From NCBI RefSeq assembly GCF_037078405.1, contig NZ_JAYMGZ010000005.1, positions 1-64,000 on the forward strand: a stretch of 64,000 bases of DNA. The letters are read 5' to 3'. Positions 26,094-34,498 of the stretch are shown in pieces; position 1 is the first letter of the stretch; each line of letters begins with the position of its first letter. This stretch comes from Haloarcula sp. DT43 (lineage in GTDB: Archaea; Halobacteriota; Halobacteria; Halobacteriales; Haloarculaceae). Below the pieces are notes generated by a model. The model ran no database searches, was not told the DNA's origin, and saw nothing but the letters and a program-made list of their open reading frames with translations. The translations under genes were made by a program, and so were the position numbers.

Positions 26094-26519
26094 CTATTTC
26101 CCACCCAGCACATTGGTTGTGTTATATTCGATAGAAATTTGATACGCTAGCTTTCTTTCACCTTCATTTGCAAACTCGTCACCCATAGCTTCTGGCGGAT
26201 TATTAAGAGTTTTTATCCGTTCGATATCTATTATATTATATTCATCTTTACGATGAGTGGTAAGAACGTCAAAACCCTTGAAATCAATCGGTCGCTGGAA
26301 AGTAAACGGATTCCTCGCTCGCCTTTGTATTTCCTGAAATAGCCCATCTTCACCAGAGCTAGTCTTTCCTACATAATAGTACGGATCTTCGTGGTCTTCA
26401 CGCTCAAATTCCAGCACGTAAAGATAATGTTCGTATCCTGCCTCAAAACCAGGATATTTTTTCAACTGCTCTCTCAATGCAGCCTTCGAACGAACCCAAT
26501 CGGGCAGCCTCTCGCCCAT
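26094..26519 (-). CDS. GIY-YIG-like nuclease domain protein (141 aa)
   Basis: The central motif YLYVLEFERED, then PYYYVGKTSSGEDGLFQEIQ and RRARN, has the layout of a GIY-YIG nuclease (strand, loop, YVGKT, helix with basic residues), although the Y-L-Y/Y-Y-V form is divergent. The gene is AT-rich compared with its surroundings, which suggests recent acquisition. It shares a promoter region with the divergent gene at 26567, so the two may form a functional pair such as a defence or toxin-antitoxin unit. Catalysis is unproven. Confidence 0.5.
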   Translation of the reverse strand: MGERLPDWVRSKAALREQLKKYPGFEAGYEHYLYVLEFEREDHEDPYYYVGKTSSGEDGLFQEIQRRARNPFTFQRPIDFKGFDVLTTHRKDEYNIIDIERIKTLNNPPEAMGDEFANEGERKLAYQISIEYNTTNVLGGK

Positions 26520-26537
26520 ACTTTATCTGTGAGGTCA

Positions 26538-26552
26538 ATCAAAATATATATG
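26538..26552. promoter_or_regulatory. Shared TATA region between two divergent AT-rich genes
   Basis: CAAAATATATATG lies about 26 bases before ATG 26567 on the plus strand and about 30 bases before ATG 26519 on the minus strand. One symmetrical TATA element could drive both genes as leaderless transcripts. Confidence 0.5.
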
Positions 26553-26566
26553 TGGGTAGTTGTCTC

Positions 26567-26950
26567 ATGACAAGAAATATATCAGAGGTTGAAAATAATG
26601 CACAGAAAATCAATCAACTATATAGTCTTAGAGAAATGGCAACAATGTATCACGATGTCATATCTACGATTTTTGGAAAGGATGTCCGATCTCCGGATAT
26701 CGATGGTGCGATCAGATCACAAACAAAAGACTTTCTAGCGGAATCAATAGCTTTAGTTCGAAATGAGGATGCTGAGAAAATTTCAATATACCTTCAAAAA
26801 AGCAAAGATGAACTTCGAGAAGAGTTGCATTCTGCACTAAGAGAGTATGGTATTGAACAACCGGAAGTGACTACCAATATCGGACCTACAGTCCCTCATC
26901 TTTTGGCAATTGCTTATTATGAATATGATTCAGTAAATTCGCCTGTATGA
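26567..26950 (+). CDS. Uncharacterised helical protein divergent from GIY-YIG gene (127 aa)
   Basis: The protein is largely helical (QLYSLREMATMYHDVISTIF, then FLAESIALVRNEDAEKISIY), with no motif that I recognise. It is AT-rich like its divergent neighbour. ATG 26567 fits a TATA box 26 bases upstream; the longer upstream frame overlaps the neighbour and is unlikely. It may be a partner or inhibitor of the nuclease-like protein. Confidence 0.55.
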   Translation: MTRNISEVENNAQKINQLYSLREMATMYHDVISTIFGKDVRSPDIDGAIRSQTKDFLAESIALVRNEDAEKISIYLQKSKDELREELHSALREYGIEQPEVTTNIGPTVPHLLAIAYYEYDSVNSPV

Positions 26951-26980
26951 CTGAGAGATATGCGCTGTGTATTCATCACG
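26948..26980 (+). repeat. Single-module intergenic repeat copy
   Basis: GAGATATGCGCTGTGTATTC then ATCACG resembles module 1 of the dispersed family (GATATGCGCTGTGTATTCAG). The second module is absent or too diverged to see. It lies between the gene ending at 26950 and the second orc1. Confidence 0.45.
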
Positions 26981-27068
26981 AAGCGTTCTGTTAGTCTGCA
27001 TAGAGGACTGCTTCACTGAATTCGGCAAGAGCCACGACAGAATATCCCATCGAATCGTTGTTCAACCC

Positions 27069-28097
27069 TCACTTCGTCGGTGAACTAATCGACTCGGTGG
27101 CTAACGAATACTGTCGATCACGGCTCGTACCTTCGGCTACCAGCAGGTTGTACTGAACCATCTTCGACAAATAGGTTCGGACAGTCCGTTTCGTTCGGGG
27201 GTCATCGACGGCATCGCCGTAGCGGTCGTGAATCTTGCTGGGCCCTATTGGTCCGTGTTCGCGTACGATATCGTAGACGGCTTGCTGGTGGGGTGTGAGT
27301 GAATCGAGACTCGTCTGTCTGATTTCTGCGCGAGCATCGTCCGCTGCGTCTCGCAACATCTCATCGGTAATGGTCTCGCGGTCTTCTCTGTCGGCTGTAC
27401 TGGCTGCGATACGGAGAATCCCTATCGCGAGGCGGGCGTCGCCGGCGGCGGCGTCGGCGATGTGGTACAGCTGGTTGTCGGTGATAACATCCTTGTCGAG
27501 GCCCCATCTCGCGCGGGCGCTCAGGATGTCGTAGAGCTGCTCGTTGTGGTATTTGTCCATCCGGACGTGTTCGCTGGAGCGGAGTCGGCTTACGAGCCGG
27601 TCGTCGACGCGGCTGAACAGTTCCTCTTCCTTGTTAGCAATACAGACCAGCGCGAACTGCTCCAAACTGTGTAGGTCGTAGAGGATGCCCGGGTCTTCCA
27701 GTTGATCGACTTCGTCGAGAATGATTACCGTTCGCGGTCCGTCGTACTGTTGGAGTCTGTCGACGAGTTCGTCGTGGGGGGTGGACTGTCGGTGGATATC
27801 GATCGTCTGGTCAAGCTCGTCGAGAATCTGGTAGAGCGTTCGGAAGCGAGTGTAGTTGCGCCAGCAGTTGACGTAGGTTGTTTCGACATCCAGCACCTCC
27901 TCGCGGAGCCGTTCGGTGACGAACTTCGAGATGCACGTCTTTCCGGCGCCACTGGGGCCGGTGACGATGGCAGTGTCGGCGGGTTCGCCGCTCGTGATGG
28001 GTTCCAGAACGCTAGAGAGGTGGTTCACTTCGGCGTCGCGATGCTCTATTTCCTTCGGAATGAACCCCGCCCGAAGTACACGAGCATCGCGAATCAT
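27069..28097 (-). CDS. orc1: Second Orc1/Cdc6-like initiator (342 aa)
   Basis: An AAA+ ATPase with Walker A at residues 47-54 (GPSGAGKT), Walker B TVIILDEVDQLED, a sensor region (FALVCIANKEEEL) and a C-terminal winged helix (VYDIVREHGPIGPSKIHDRY, then RTVRTYLSKMVQYNLLVAEG). It is about 70 residues shorter than the copy at 19.9 kb and not closely similar to it. It has no G-tailed ORB boxes nearby, but the upstream gap has GTTTCCGGAAA-type palindromes. It may control a different origin or have become a regulator. Confidence 0.9.
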   Translation of the reverse strand: MIRDARVLRAGFIPKEIEHRDAEVNHLSSVLEPITSGEPADTAIVTGPSGAGKTCISKFVTERLREEVLDVETTYVNCWRNYTRFRTLYQILDELDQTIDIHRQSTPHDELVDRLQQYDGPRTVIILDEVDQLEDPGILYDLHSLEQFALVCIANKEEELFSRVDDRLVSRLRSSEHVRMDKYHNEQLYDILSARARWGLDKDVITDNQLYHIADAAAGDARLAIGILRIAASTADREDRETITDEMLRDAADDARAEIRQTSLDSLTPHQQAVYDIVREHGPIGPSKIHDRYGDAVDDPRTKRTVRTYLSKMVQYNLLVAEGTSRDRQYSLATESISSPTK

Positions 28098-28270
28098 TTG
28101 ATATCATCAGACCTGTTTTCCGTCGAAGCGTAAAAGGATAGCTGGGCCGTTTCCGGAAAGCGCTCAATTTACTGTTCCTCGCACCCGTTTCCCGGCCGTA
28201 GTCTATCGATATTTCCTTCGTGAACAGCGACGTTTCCGGAAACTTCCGGAATTGGTCCCATTCCCGGATA
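28098..28270. promoter_or_regulatory. TTTCCGGAAA palindromes upstream of second orc1
   Basis: GTTTCCGGAAAGC occurs near 28149-28161 and ACGTTTCCGGAAACTTCC near 28228-28245, with a related CGTTTCCCGG between them. These could be binding sites of the initiator encoded just downstream. They share the TTTCC core with ORB boxes but lack the G-tail. Confidence 0.4.
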
Positions 28271-28309
28271 ACCGATTACGTTTGCGAGCCTGTGCTGGGA
28301 TTTCCAAAG

Positions 28310-28543
28310 TCACTCGGTTTTTCGAAGTCGATCGTTGACTTCGTAGAGCCACCCACGGTCAAGCAAGCGGTCGATGGCATACACAGCATCGGCCTCCTCT
28401 TCGATATTCCCGTCTTCTGCAAGAAGGATCTCCTCGGCGTCGGTGCGGGAGAGTTCGTCAATCCCAGACGCGTACTCGGCTTCGAGCGTTTCATACGCTT
28501 CCCTGATCCACGTGGGGAGGTCGGGTTCGTCTATATGTCTCAT
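28310..28543 (-). CDS. Small acidic helical protein, paralogue of the 5.4 kb gene (77 aa)
   Basis: MRHIDEPDLPTWIREAYETL begins the protein and AIDRLLDRGWLYEVNDRLRK nearly ends it. Identity with the product of 5412-5645 is high along the whole length. The ATG at 28543 matches the start chosen for the paralogue. It may be co-transcribed with the zinc-ribbon gene whose stop lies 25 bases upstream. Function unknown. Confidence 0.72.
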   Translation of the reverse strand: MRHIDEPDLPTWIREAYETLEAEYASGIDELSRTDAEEILLAEDGNIEEEADAVYAIDRLLDRGWLYEVNDRLRKTE

Positions 28544-28568
28544 CCTCGGCAACCTGTTTCCCTATCGT

Positions 28569-28712
28569 CTAGAGGTGATAGGTGGCTATTTCTTCGGCTT
28601 GGCAAGTCGGACAGTGATTGCGCTTCGTCTGGAGCGTCCGCCCGCAGTGGCGACACTCGTACCATGAGTCAGGACCAGTCTCGGAGAGGACTGCTCGCAG
28701 ACGCCCAAGCAT
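28569..28712 (-). CDS. Small zinc-ribbon protein (47 aa)
   Basis: MLGRLRAVLSETGPDSWYEC continues RHCGRTLQTKRNHCPTC, giving two CxxC-type pairs (CRHC, CPTC) of one zinc ribbon, followed by a short acidic tail. Such tiny zinc proteins are common in haloarchaea. It lies directly upstream of the paralogue gene on the same strand and diverges from the TRAM gene. Confidence 0.65.
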   Translation of the reverse strand: MLGRLRAVLSETGPDSWYECRHCGRTLQTKRNHCPTCQAEEIATYHL

Positions 28713-29255
28713 GTGTTGCCCTATGAGACCGATTCAGAAATAGCTGGGCTCCAACTGTGTCTGACAAAGTCTGCATACCTCGTTAAGCAAACCATAGAAT
28801 CAAGTGTACCCACTGGGGAACACTTACAGAAGTTTCTAATGGAGATTCCGACTGAACTACGCACTCTTTTCTCAGCTGAGATTGACCAGCACGAGGGTAG
28901 CTTTGTTATCGAGATCCCACAGCAAGAGGTTGATATTGGCGCTATCCAACGCAACGAAACCTATCGGGTAGCGATACTCCCCAGAATGGGCAGTGAAGAG
29001 AGTACTGACCATAGCGATGTCGTTTCAGGTGGGAGCCTTGACAATCCGGGCCCGCCTGTTGAAGAGGGTGAACGGCGAACAGTGGAAATAGAACATCTTG
29101 GCGACCAAGGTGACGGTATCACGCGCGTCGAGCGTGGATTCGTTGTCATTGTGAGTGCTGCCTCTCCGGGCGAAGAAGTCACCGTCGAAATCACACATGT
29201 TCAAGAGAATGTAGCGTTCGCCGACGTAGTGGACCGTCCGGACCAATCCGAGTAA
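28713..29255 (+). CDS. TRAM-domain protein (180 aa, start uncertain)
   Basis: The C-terminal ~60 residues (VEIEHLGDQGDGITRVERGF, then VVIVSAASPGEEVTVEITHV) form a TRAM RNA-binding domain, common in small haloarchaeal RNA chaperone-like proteins. The N-terminal ~110 residues are not recognised. GTG 28713 is used because no ATG is in frame before residue 43 (28842). A later start cannot be excluded. Confidence 0.7.
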   Translation: MLPYETDSEIAGLQLCLTKSAYLVKQTIESSVPTGEHLQKFLMEIPTELRTLFSAEIDQHEGSFVIEIPQQEVDIGAIQRNETYRVAILPRMGSEESTDHSDVVSGGSLDNPGPPVEEGERRTVEIEHLGDQGDGITRVERGFVVIVSAASPGEEVTVEITHVQENVAFADVVDRPDQSE

Positions 29256-29355
29256 TCGGTATCGGGAATCCAGGTTTTGTGAAATACTCTAATCAAAAGC
29301 GTTGACGACTCTTTGGGCTGATTCTAATCCCGGCAATAATATCTGCCAAGTTGTC

Positions 29356-30462
29356 TTACTGCGCTTCTTCGACCAGTGTTTCGAGTTCTGTTAGCCGCGG
29401 CATTTCTGTGATGCCGCTGAACAAGACGAGTACTGACAACTTGGACTGATCTGGTGTCGGCATATCACCACTCCGTATCTCAGGTGACTGCAGTTCGTCT
29501 GCGAGCCACCGCTGGCCATCGGTAACCGCATCTCGGAGTAACCACGCGGGTGGCCCGGCAAACACGGTCAGGGCACTATCGGCCGAGTCCAGCGTACATT
29601 CGGCCGTCAGTTTATCACGCACCGCACGGCGAAGTGTTGTCTCGACGGCATCGTATGCTTCAATTTCATCAATATCGTCAGATTCATCGGCGAAAAACCG
29701 GCTTCGGAGTCGGTCGATGACGTTGCTTTCACCGGTGCCTTCGTCGGTTCCCAGTTCCTGACTGGCGTAGCCAAGCGTTGCGAAACGCGAGTCCGAGAGG
29801 GTATTAATTATTTCGCTGGCGTCGACGACACTCTGGCCGACAGACTTGGACTCTGTCGCCTCACCTGCCGCAAAGAGTGTCCCGAGTCGAGTCACAAGCG
29901 TCCCATTCAGCGATTCGGCAGCTTCATCAACAGTCTGCCCGCTGGTGAGCCAGGCTTCATTATCGAACAAAATTTGTCCATCGACAGTTGCTTCGAGCGT
30001 CTTAAGTGCTCGCATCGCGTCCACAGCTTCTTTTTCATCCCACCCGGCAGGCAAGACTGACACACAGTAGATTGGAATCGTGTAGATCTCCGCGAGTGCG
30101 TCAGCAATTTGGGCTGTGGCCCCACCACCTGTCCCGCCCGCCAGCCCAGTGACGAGGATAATTGCGTCGATATCGCTGGTTACCAGTGGGTCTATCGCCC
30201 GGCGAACTTCGCGCCGTTCGTCTTCGATAGCGGCGATAGCGCTCGTGCGATCGCGGTCGGTCCCATCCCCATCTGTTTCGAGGAGTCCGAAGCTATGGCG
30301 CTGGTCACCCGGGAGAGTGTTGAGTCGATTGAGCGCTTGGGTGTCCGTGTCGACTGCACAGGCCGTGCCGAGATACGCCGTCTCGCGACGTTCATAGTCT
30401 CGCCACAGCCGATCGACAATCCGGCCCCCAGCACCACCGATTCCAATTGCCGCAACTCGCAT
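29356..30462 (-). CDS. Tubulin/FtsZ superfamily GTPase (CetZ/FtsZ-like, 368 aa)
   Basis: The N-terminal GTP-binding fold is clear: AIGIGGAGGRIVDRL at residue 5, and the tubulin signature as TGLAGGTGGGATAQI (A108-A115), a variant of GGGTGSG. Length fits CetZ/FtsZ proteins. The first ~50 residues and the altered signature place it away from canonical FtsZ. CetZ-like proteins in haloarchaea shape cells or assist motility. ATG 30462 has a TATA-like TTATTAATATC about 25-30 bases upstream. No cell-division neighbours are present. Confidence 0.8.
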   Translation of the reverse strand: MRVAAIGIGGAGGRIVDRLWRDYERRETAYLGTACAVDTDTQALNRLNTLPGDQRHSFGLLETDGDGTDRDRTSAIAAIEDERREVRRAIDPLVTSDIDAIILVTGLAGGTGGGATAQIADALAEIYTIPIYCVSVLPAGWDEKEAVDAMRALKTLEATVDGQILFDNEAWLTSGQTVDEAAESLNGTLVTRLGTLFAAGEATESKSVGQSVVDASEIINTLSDSRFATLGYASQELGTDEGTGESNVIDRLRSRFFADESDDIDEIEAYDAVETTLRRAVRDKLTAECTLDSADSALTVFAGPPAWLLRDAVTDGQRWLADELQSPEIRSGDMPTPDQSKLSVLVLFSGITEMPRLTELETLVEEAQ

Positions 30463-30996
30463 ACTCTACATCGGGTGCCGACTGATATTAATAATCCGAC
30501 ATCAGTTCACTTACACGCGTTCAGTCGGTATTACGGCGATAATCACGACCAACTTCCTGGAGAGAGCTGATACCGGGAATCATCGTGAGACCGGAAATCG
30601 AACAGGAAGATATGGAGTCAACAAACCGTTCTCACAGCGGTGAGTTCAGGACTGGTTGGACGAACCAACTGCTCAGTATATCTACTTACTGACAGCGTGT
30701 CATAGAACCGTTCTCAAGTCTCGATACGGTCAACTGTGAATGCTCAGTACAGATGCGAATGGACTACTTTAGATCTTTCCAAATTTCGATGACTCAGAGG
30801 GGGGCGTGCTGAAAACACAGCGCGTATGTGGAGCGGGGGTCGGAAGCAAAGTCCACACAAACCACACTACCGGTGGGACAGCCGCTCACCCCATCGACGG
30901 AACGGCCAGTCTCACCACCGAGCCACCGTTTCAGCGACCCACTGATTGCAACGGGGCCACCCAAATCGCTTTGTAGCCTCTGAGTGAGCAGTCGGT
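30463..30996. other. Intergenic region with one inverted repeat-family copy
   Basis: No gene is seen. On the minus strand, CATACGCGCTGTGTTTTCAG with CACG (complement of about 30805-30832) resembles module 1 of the dispersed repeat family. The rest contains the promoter of the GTPase gene (next to 30462) and unassigned sequence. Confidence 0.4.
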
Positions 30997-31833
30997 GTGG
31001 TCGATAACGAGCCTGGCGAACGTCGCACTGACGCCACGAATCCGGATCGAACAGTCGAGGAGATCGACAGCTTCAGTGATCATCCGGTGTTGTTTGGCCT
31101 CATCACCGGTGGCTACGTGCTCGGGCTCGTCGGCGGCCTCATCGCTGCGTGGGCCGTTCCGTACCTGCTCGGCTACCAACTCGACTGGACGCGACAAGCG
31201 ACCGGGGTGTTCGCCGCCGACGGAGCGGTAGTTCGGAGTCTCTTCCGGGTTGCGTTTACCTCGTTTCCGATCGTGTTTGCGGTGTGTACCGTTGCAGTTG
31301 ACCTCATCGCTCTCCGGTCGCTGACCGACCGCTCGATACCGAACAGCCGCGGACTGGCCGCTTGGACGCTTCTCGCGGTGTTCGGACTCGGGACCATGCT
31401 ATCGGTTATAAACCCGATTTTGCCGCCCTATGGGCTCGTGCAACTGCTCTCAGCCCCTGTCTTCGGGTTTGTTGCGGTTGTCATAGTCACCATCGCCGGT
31501 GCCGTTGCTGGCGTGGCAGGACGCTCGATACCGGTGGATCTCGCTCGTGGGCGGATGTCGTTCGTTGCTGCTGGTAAGCGAGCAGTAGCCGAGTTCCGAG
31601 CTAGACCGATCGCGGTACTGGGATCGAGTCGGCCCATCGTTGTCGGATGGGGAGTCGGAAGTGGGCTGCTATTCGTCGGCATTGGGTTCCTCGGCCTTGC
31701 GCTCGGAATCCCATTCATCGGAATTCTGTTGTTGCCAGTCGTCCCCGTGATATTGGGGATCGCTGCTATCGCCTTCGCTGGCGGTCACCTTCGCTATCGA
31801 CTCATTACCGTCTCGAACGCCGGCCACGGATGA
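30997..31833 (+). CDS. Multi-span membrane protein (278 aa)
   Basis: About six to seven hydrophobic segments follow a charged N-terminal ~30 residues. Examples are VLFGLITGGYVLGLVGGLIA, FTSFPIVFAVCTVAVDLI and FIGILLLPVVPVILGIAAIA. The start is GTG (MVDNEPGERR). No transport or enzyme motif is visible and I do not recognise the family. Confidence 0.65.
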   Translation: MVDNEPGERRTDATNPDRTVEEIDSFSDHPVLFGLITGGYVLGLVGGLIAAWAVPYLLGYQLDWTRQATGVFAADGAVVRSLFRVAFTSFPIVFAVCTVAVDLIALRSLTDRSIPNSRGLAAWTLLAVFGLGTMLSVINPILPPYGLVQLLSAPVFGFVAVVIVTIAGAVAGVAGRSIPVDLARGRMSFVAAGKRAVAEFRARPIAVLGSSRPIVVGWGVGSGLLFVGIGFLGLALGIPFIGILLLPVVPVILGIAAIAFAGGHLRYRLITVSNAGHG

Positions 31834-31976
31834 GGGTCGTGATGGCTGCTGCCGACGTCACGTTCTGTCTCTCACACAGCGCTACTGACATACTGTGGTG
31901 ATTTTGGCGTCTAGCACTACTACGTGAGTCTCCTGTACTGAATAATTGAGTGTCTCACTTTTTGCTGAAAGCCCGA

Positions 31977-32180
31977 TGACCGATATGCGCCCTGTATGCA
32001 GCACGGTCGTAGAAACCTCACCAGTCCCTGTCAGAAGTGTCGTGCGAGATACAGAGCGTGAGTCGGCCACGAGTGAACCAGTTGCCCCGAGTGATAGGGA
32101 CAGCGAACTGCCGTGTCATATCGAGTCCGAAGCTACCCAGGTCCTGTCAGAATCCGCATGCTGAATACAGGGCGTGATTC
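31977..32180 (+). repeat. Two-module intergenic repeats, one direct and one inverted copy
   Basis: Module 1 is TGACCGATATGCGCCCTG followed by TATGCAGCACGG (31977-32006). Module 2 is CCTGTCAGAAGTGTCGTGCG followed by AGATACAGAGCGTG (about 32026-32060). A second unit in inverse orientation (complement TCACGCCCTGTATTCAGCA) lies at about 32157-32180. The gap 31834-32370 holds no gene that I can support. Confidence 0.65.
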
Positions 32181-32370
32181 GCGCACTCCAACGAACCCAG
32201 GACGGGAGAGTAGGCCAGTCTCAATTGGTATCAAACAGCGCCAGACAAAGCCGTCCTGACCGTCAGAATAGGCTGGATTTTATTCCTAACCTTGAGTATT
32301 GTATCTTCTCTCAATATCCACCTTCCGACTCTCCTATGGTTTTAATCCGTATGATTGACGATTTCTTATT

Positions 32371-33561
32371 ATGGAATATCAAGAGGGATGGGAAGATCTA
32401 TTCCCCAAACGATACGGTCACTTTCTAACACTTCATCACAACGATCTAGAAAAAGCCTCATTTGAGGATTATCCTCCATTTGACAAAACTCCTGATCAGA
32501 CTAGAAGTACGCCGTTCCAAGCAGGTCCTGGCGTCGGTTTTCTAAATTTAGGTGAAGGTCTGGAACTCCCTTTAGAAGCACAGCGGGTACTCCCACGTTA
32601 TCTTTTATCAATGACTTTGATGACTGATTGGAATGTCGTTGACTCTGGACATTACGAATATTGGAGAGTGACTGGTGCAGCCGCCAGCCTCTATTCGGAC
32701 TTAATGGATTCTCGACGGGAATCCTTAGAACTCCATGGAGATAACGCCGAATGTTCTGAAAGCCAGATAGCAAAATCATTCGGTTGGTGTATGAAGCAAC
32801 TAGTATATACATCCGATCTACAAGACTTGATGGTATTGATTCAGATTGGTTTACTAGGGGAGAGACAGAGAGGAAACCCGCCTCTTGATATCGATCGTAC
32901 TATTCACAAAATCATTACTCATTCTTTCCAAATTGCTAATAGATATGGTTTTCCAGTATTGGAGGCTCTCGCTGATCGAATTAATGACGGAAATCACCGG
33001 ACATTCCAACCCAGAATCAAAAATTGGTTTCAAGACTCTCCTAATGCCAGTACTCGGAAGACACTTCTCGAATTCCATCGACTTGAAGATGTTAACCCGG
33101 AGTACGAGACTCCAAATCACGATCTCGAGGATTTGGAAGATCTTGAGGCTCCTTTGGGCGTGACCGAAGAGAGCCTCACAGAATTTCTAAGTCGGTTCGA
33201 TGAATTGACAGAACCTGAAGAAATTGAGAATCCTGAAGGAGAATTAAATCCAAACAATGGGCTAGTTCGAGAATTAAAAGAACACCGCAATCCTTCTCAG
33301 CATGGGTATGGGGATTATCGAGGAGAGACAATTCACGGGGTCTACAGAGTACCGGCTGTTACAGTAATCACTCTCTCGTGCTTAGCGTTCTGGGATGCGA
33401 TAACGGTTGATCAGTACCAAGAGCTTCGTGAACTCCTTGGATTGGAAGGAAAGCATTACCCGGATTTCCAGAAAGAGACTCGGCTTATGAAGTGGACGCC
33501 CGAGGACTTCTATCCTAAAGAGGTGCTGTCTGAATTAGATGAATATCATCCAGACGATTGA
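32371..33561 (+). CDS. Low-GC protein with a C-terminal HEPN-like RNase motif (396 aa)
   Basis: The gene is markedly AT-richer than its neighbours. Near the C-terminus, LVRELKEHRNPSQHGYGDY contains R306-N-P-S-Q-H311, the R-x4-H pattern with a polar residue after R that marks HEPN ribonucleases. It lies in a helix-turn setting and is followed by a hydrophobic helix (AVTVITLSCLAFWDAI). The N-terminal ~250 residues are not recognised. HEPN proteins of this size often act in abortive infection or toxin systems. A TTTTAAT box about 30 bases before ATG 32371 suggests a leaderless single-gene unit. Both gene flanks carry copies of the dispersed repeat. Confidence 0.55.
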   Translation: MEYQEGWEDLFPKRYGHFLTLHHNDLEKASFEDYPPFDKTPDQTRSTPFQAGPGVGFLNLGEGLELPLEAQRVLPRYLLSMTLMTDWNVVDSGHYEYWRVTGAAASLYSDLMDSRRESLELHGDNAECSESQIAKSFGWCMKQLVYTSDLQDLMVLIQIGLLGERQRGNPPLDIDRTIHKIITHSFQIANRYGFPVLEALADRINDGNHRTFQPRIKNWFQDSPNASTRKTLLEFHRLEDVNPEYETPNHDLEDLEDLEAPLGVTEESLTEFLSRFDELTEPEEIENPEGELNPNNGLVRELKEHRNPSQHGYGDYRGETIHGVYRVPAVTVITLSCLAFWDAITVDQYQELRELLGLEGKHYPDFQKETRLMKWTPEDFYPKEVLSELDEYHPDD

Positions 33562-33934
33562 ACGCTCCTTTGTGGGTTAGTCTTCTTCACTACGCCAAAT
33601 TACTATACCGACTAAACAAATTGCCATTACTACCGCAAAGATGTAGACAGAAGCATTTATAATGAGGTCAACTATGAATCAAGTAATATTAGAGAGTGTA
33701 TTTTGAATATTGGCTGGTAGACAATATCCGGATACGTGTGACTGATATGCGCTGTGTATGCAGCAGTGCCTTCTCGAACTACACAGAGTGTGTCAGTACC
33801 GTCGTGACCGATACAGAGGATAGATACAGTATATCTCCGTCGTTTCTTCTAGCCTATTTCTGCGGAATTACCCGAACAGTAGATTTGCGTATCTATGGCC
33901 TCCGTGGACGCTGATAGAGACCGACCAATAGCTG
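33562..33934. repeat. Intergenic region containing a two-module repeat (33739-33829)
   Basis: Module 1 is TGACTGATATGCGCTGTG followed by TATGCAGCAGTG (33739-33768). Module 2 is GTGTCAGTACCGTCGTGACC followed by GATACAGAGGATAG (about 33789-33823). Further left, a start-less minus-strand frame encodes one hydrophobic helix (SVYIFAVVMAICLVGIVIWR), perhaps the remnant of a small membrane protein. Confidence 0.6.
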
Positions 33935-34336
33935 CTACTCAGTAGTGAGAGCAGGATATGCCACTTCCCAGAGATGATCGTCAGGGTCAGCAAAATACCC
34001 TGAATATCCGCCCCAAAAGGTGTCCTGGGCCGGTTTAACAATACGACCACCTGCTGCTTCGGCTTCCGCAAGCACTGTATCCACTTCCGCTTCACTTGAC
34101 ACGTTGTGTGCTAATGTCACTCCGGAAAATCCGCTTCCGTCGTCGGGGACGTTGGCATCTTCGGCGAGTTTCTCCCTGGGATAGACCGAAAGCCACGTTC
34201 CCTCAAGTGTGAAAAAGGCGACGTCACTGTTGGCGTCACGGTCTTGCATTGGGAAGTTGAGTCCGTCTCGATAGAACGTAATGGACTCGTCGATGTCTTC
34301 AACGCCAATCGTAACGAGCGTGATTTTCGGATCCAT
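33935..34336 (-). CDS. VOC/glyoxalase family protein (133 aa)
   Basis: A typical vicinal-oxygen-chelate fold: LVTIGVEDIDESITFYRDGL at the start, FFTLEGTWLSVYPREKL in the middle, and GGYSGYFADPDDHLWEVAYP at the end. The last motif is the hallmark of bleomycin-resistance/glyoxalase-like proteins and carries metal-binding candidates (H, E). Its substrate cannot be inferred. ATG 34336 is chosen over ATG codons slightly upstream because MDPKITLVTIG is a natural start. Confidence 0.82.
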   Translation of the reverse strand: MDPKITLVTIGVEDIDESITFYRDGLNFPMQDRDANSDVAFFTLEGTWLSVYPREKLAEDANVPDDGSGFSGVTLAHNVSSEAEVDTVLAEAEAAGGRIVKPAQDTFWGGYSGYFADPDDHLWEVAYPALTTE

Positions 34337-34417
34337 AGCTGTAGAACTCAGCATCAACTGTTAATTGTGTCCTCTATACTGACCGATTCGAGTCGGTGGA
34401 ATTGTGTTCCGAACCGA

Positions 34418-34485
34418 TGGCCGATATGCGCTGTGTATTCAGCAAGACTGTTGAAACCTATCACTTATTGAGGGTTTCAACAAGG
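34418..34485 (+). repeat. Module 1 repeat followed by a TGTTGAAACC hairpin
   Basis: TGGCCGATATGCGCTGTG followed by TATTCAGCAAG (34418-34446) is module 1 of the dispersed family. Instead of module 2 there is TGTTGAAACC, a 14-base loop and GGTTTCAACA (about 34450-34483), a perfect 10-base stem. Its arm resembles the GGCTCTGTTGAAATCC repeats. It also lies at the 3' end of the P450 gene and might act as a terminator. Confidence 0.5.
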
Positions 34486-34498
34486 CCAGTTTACTGTA

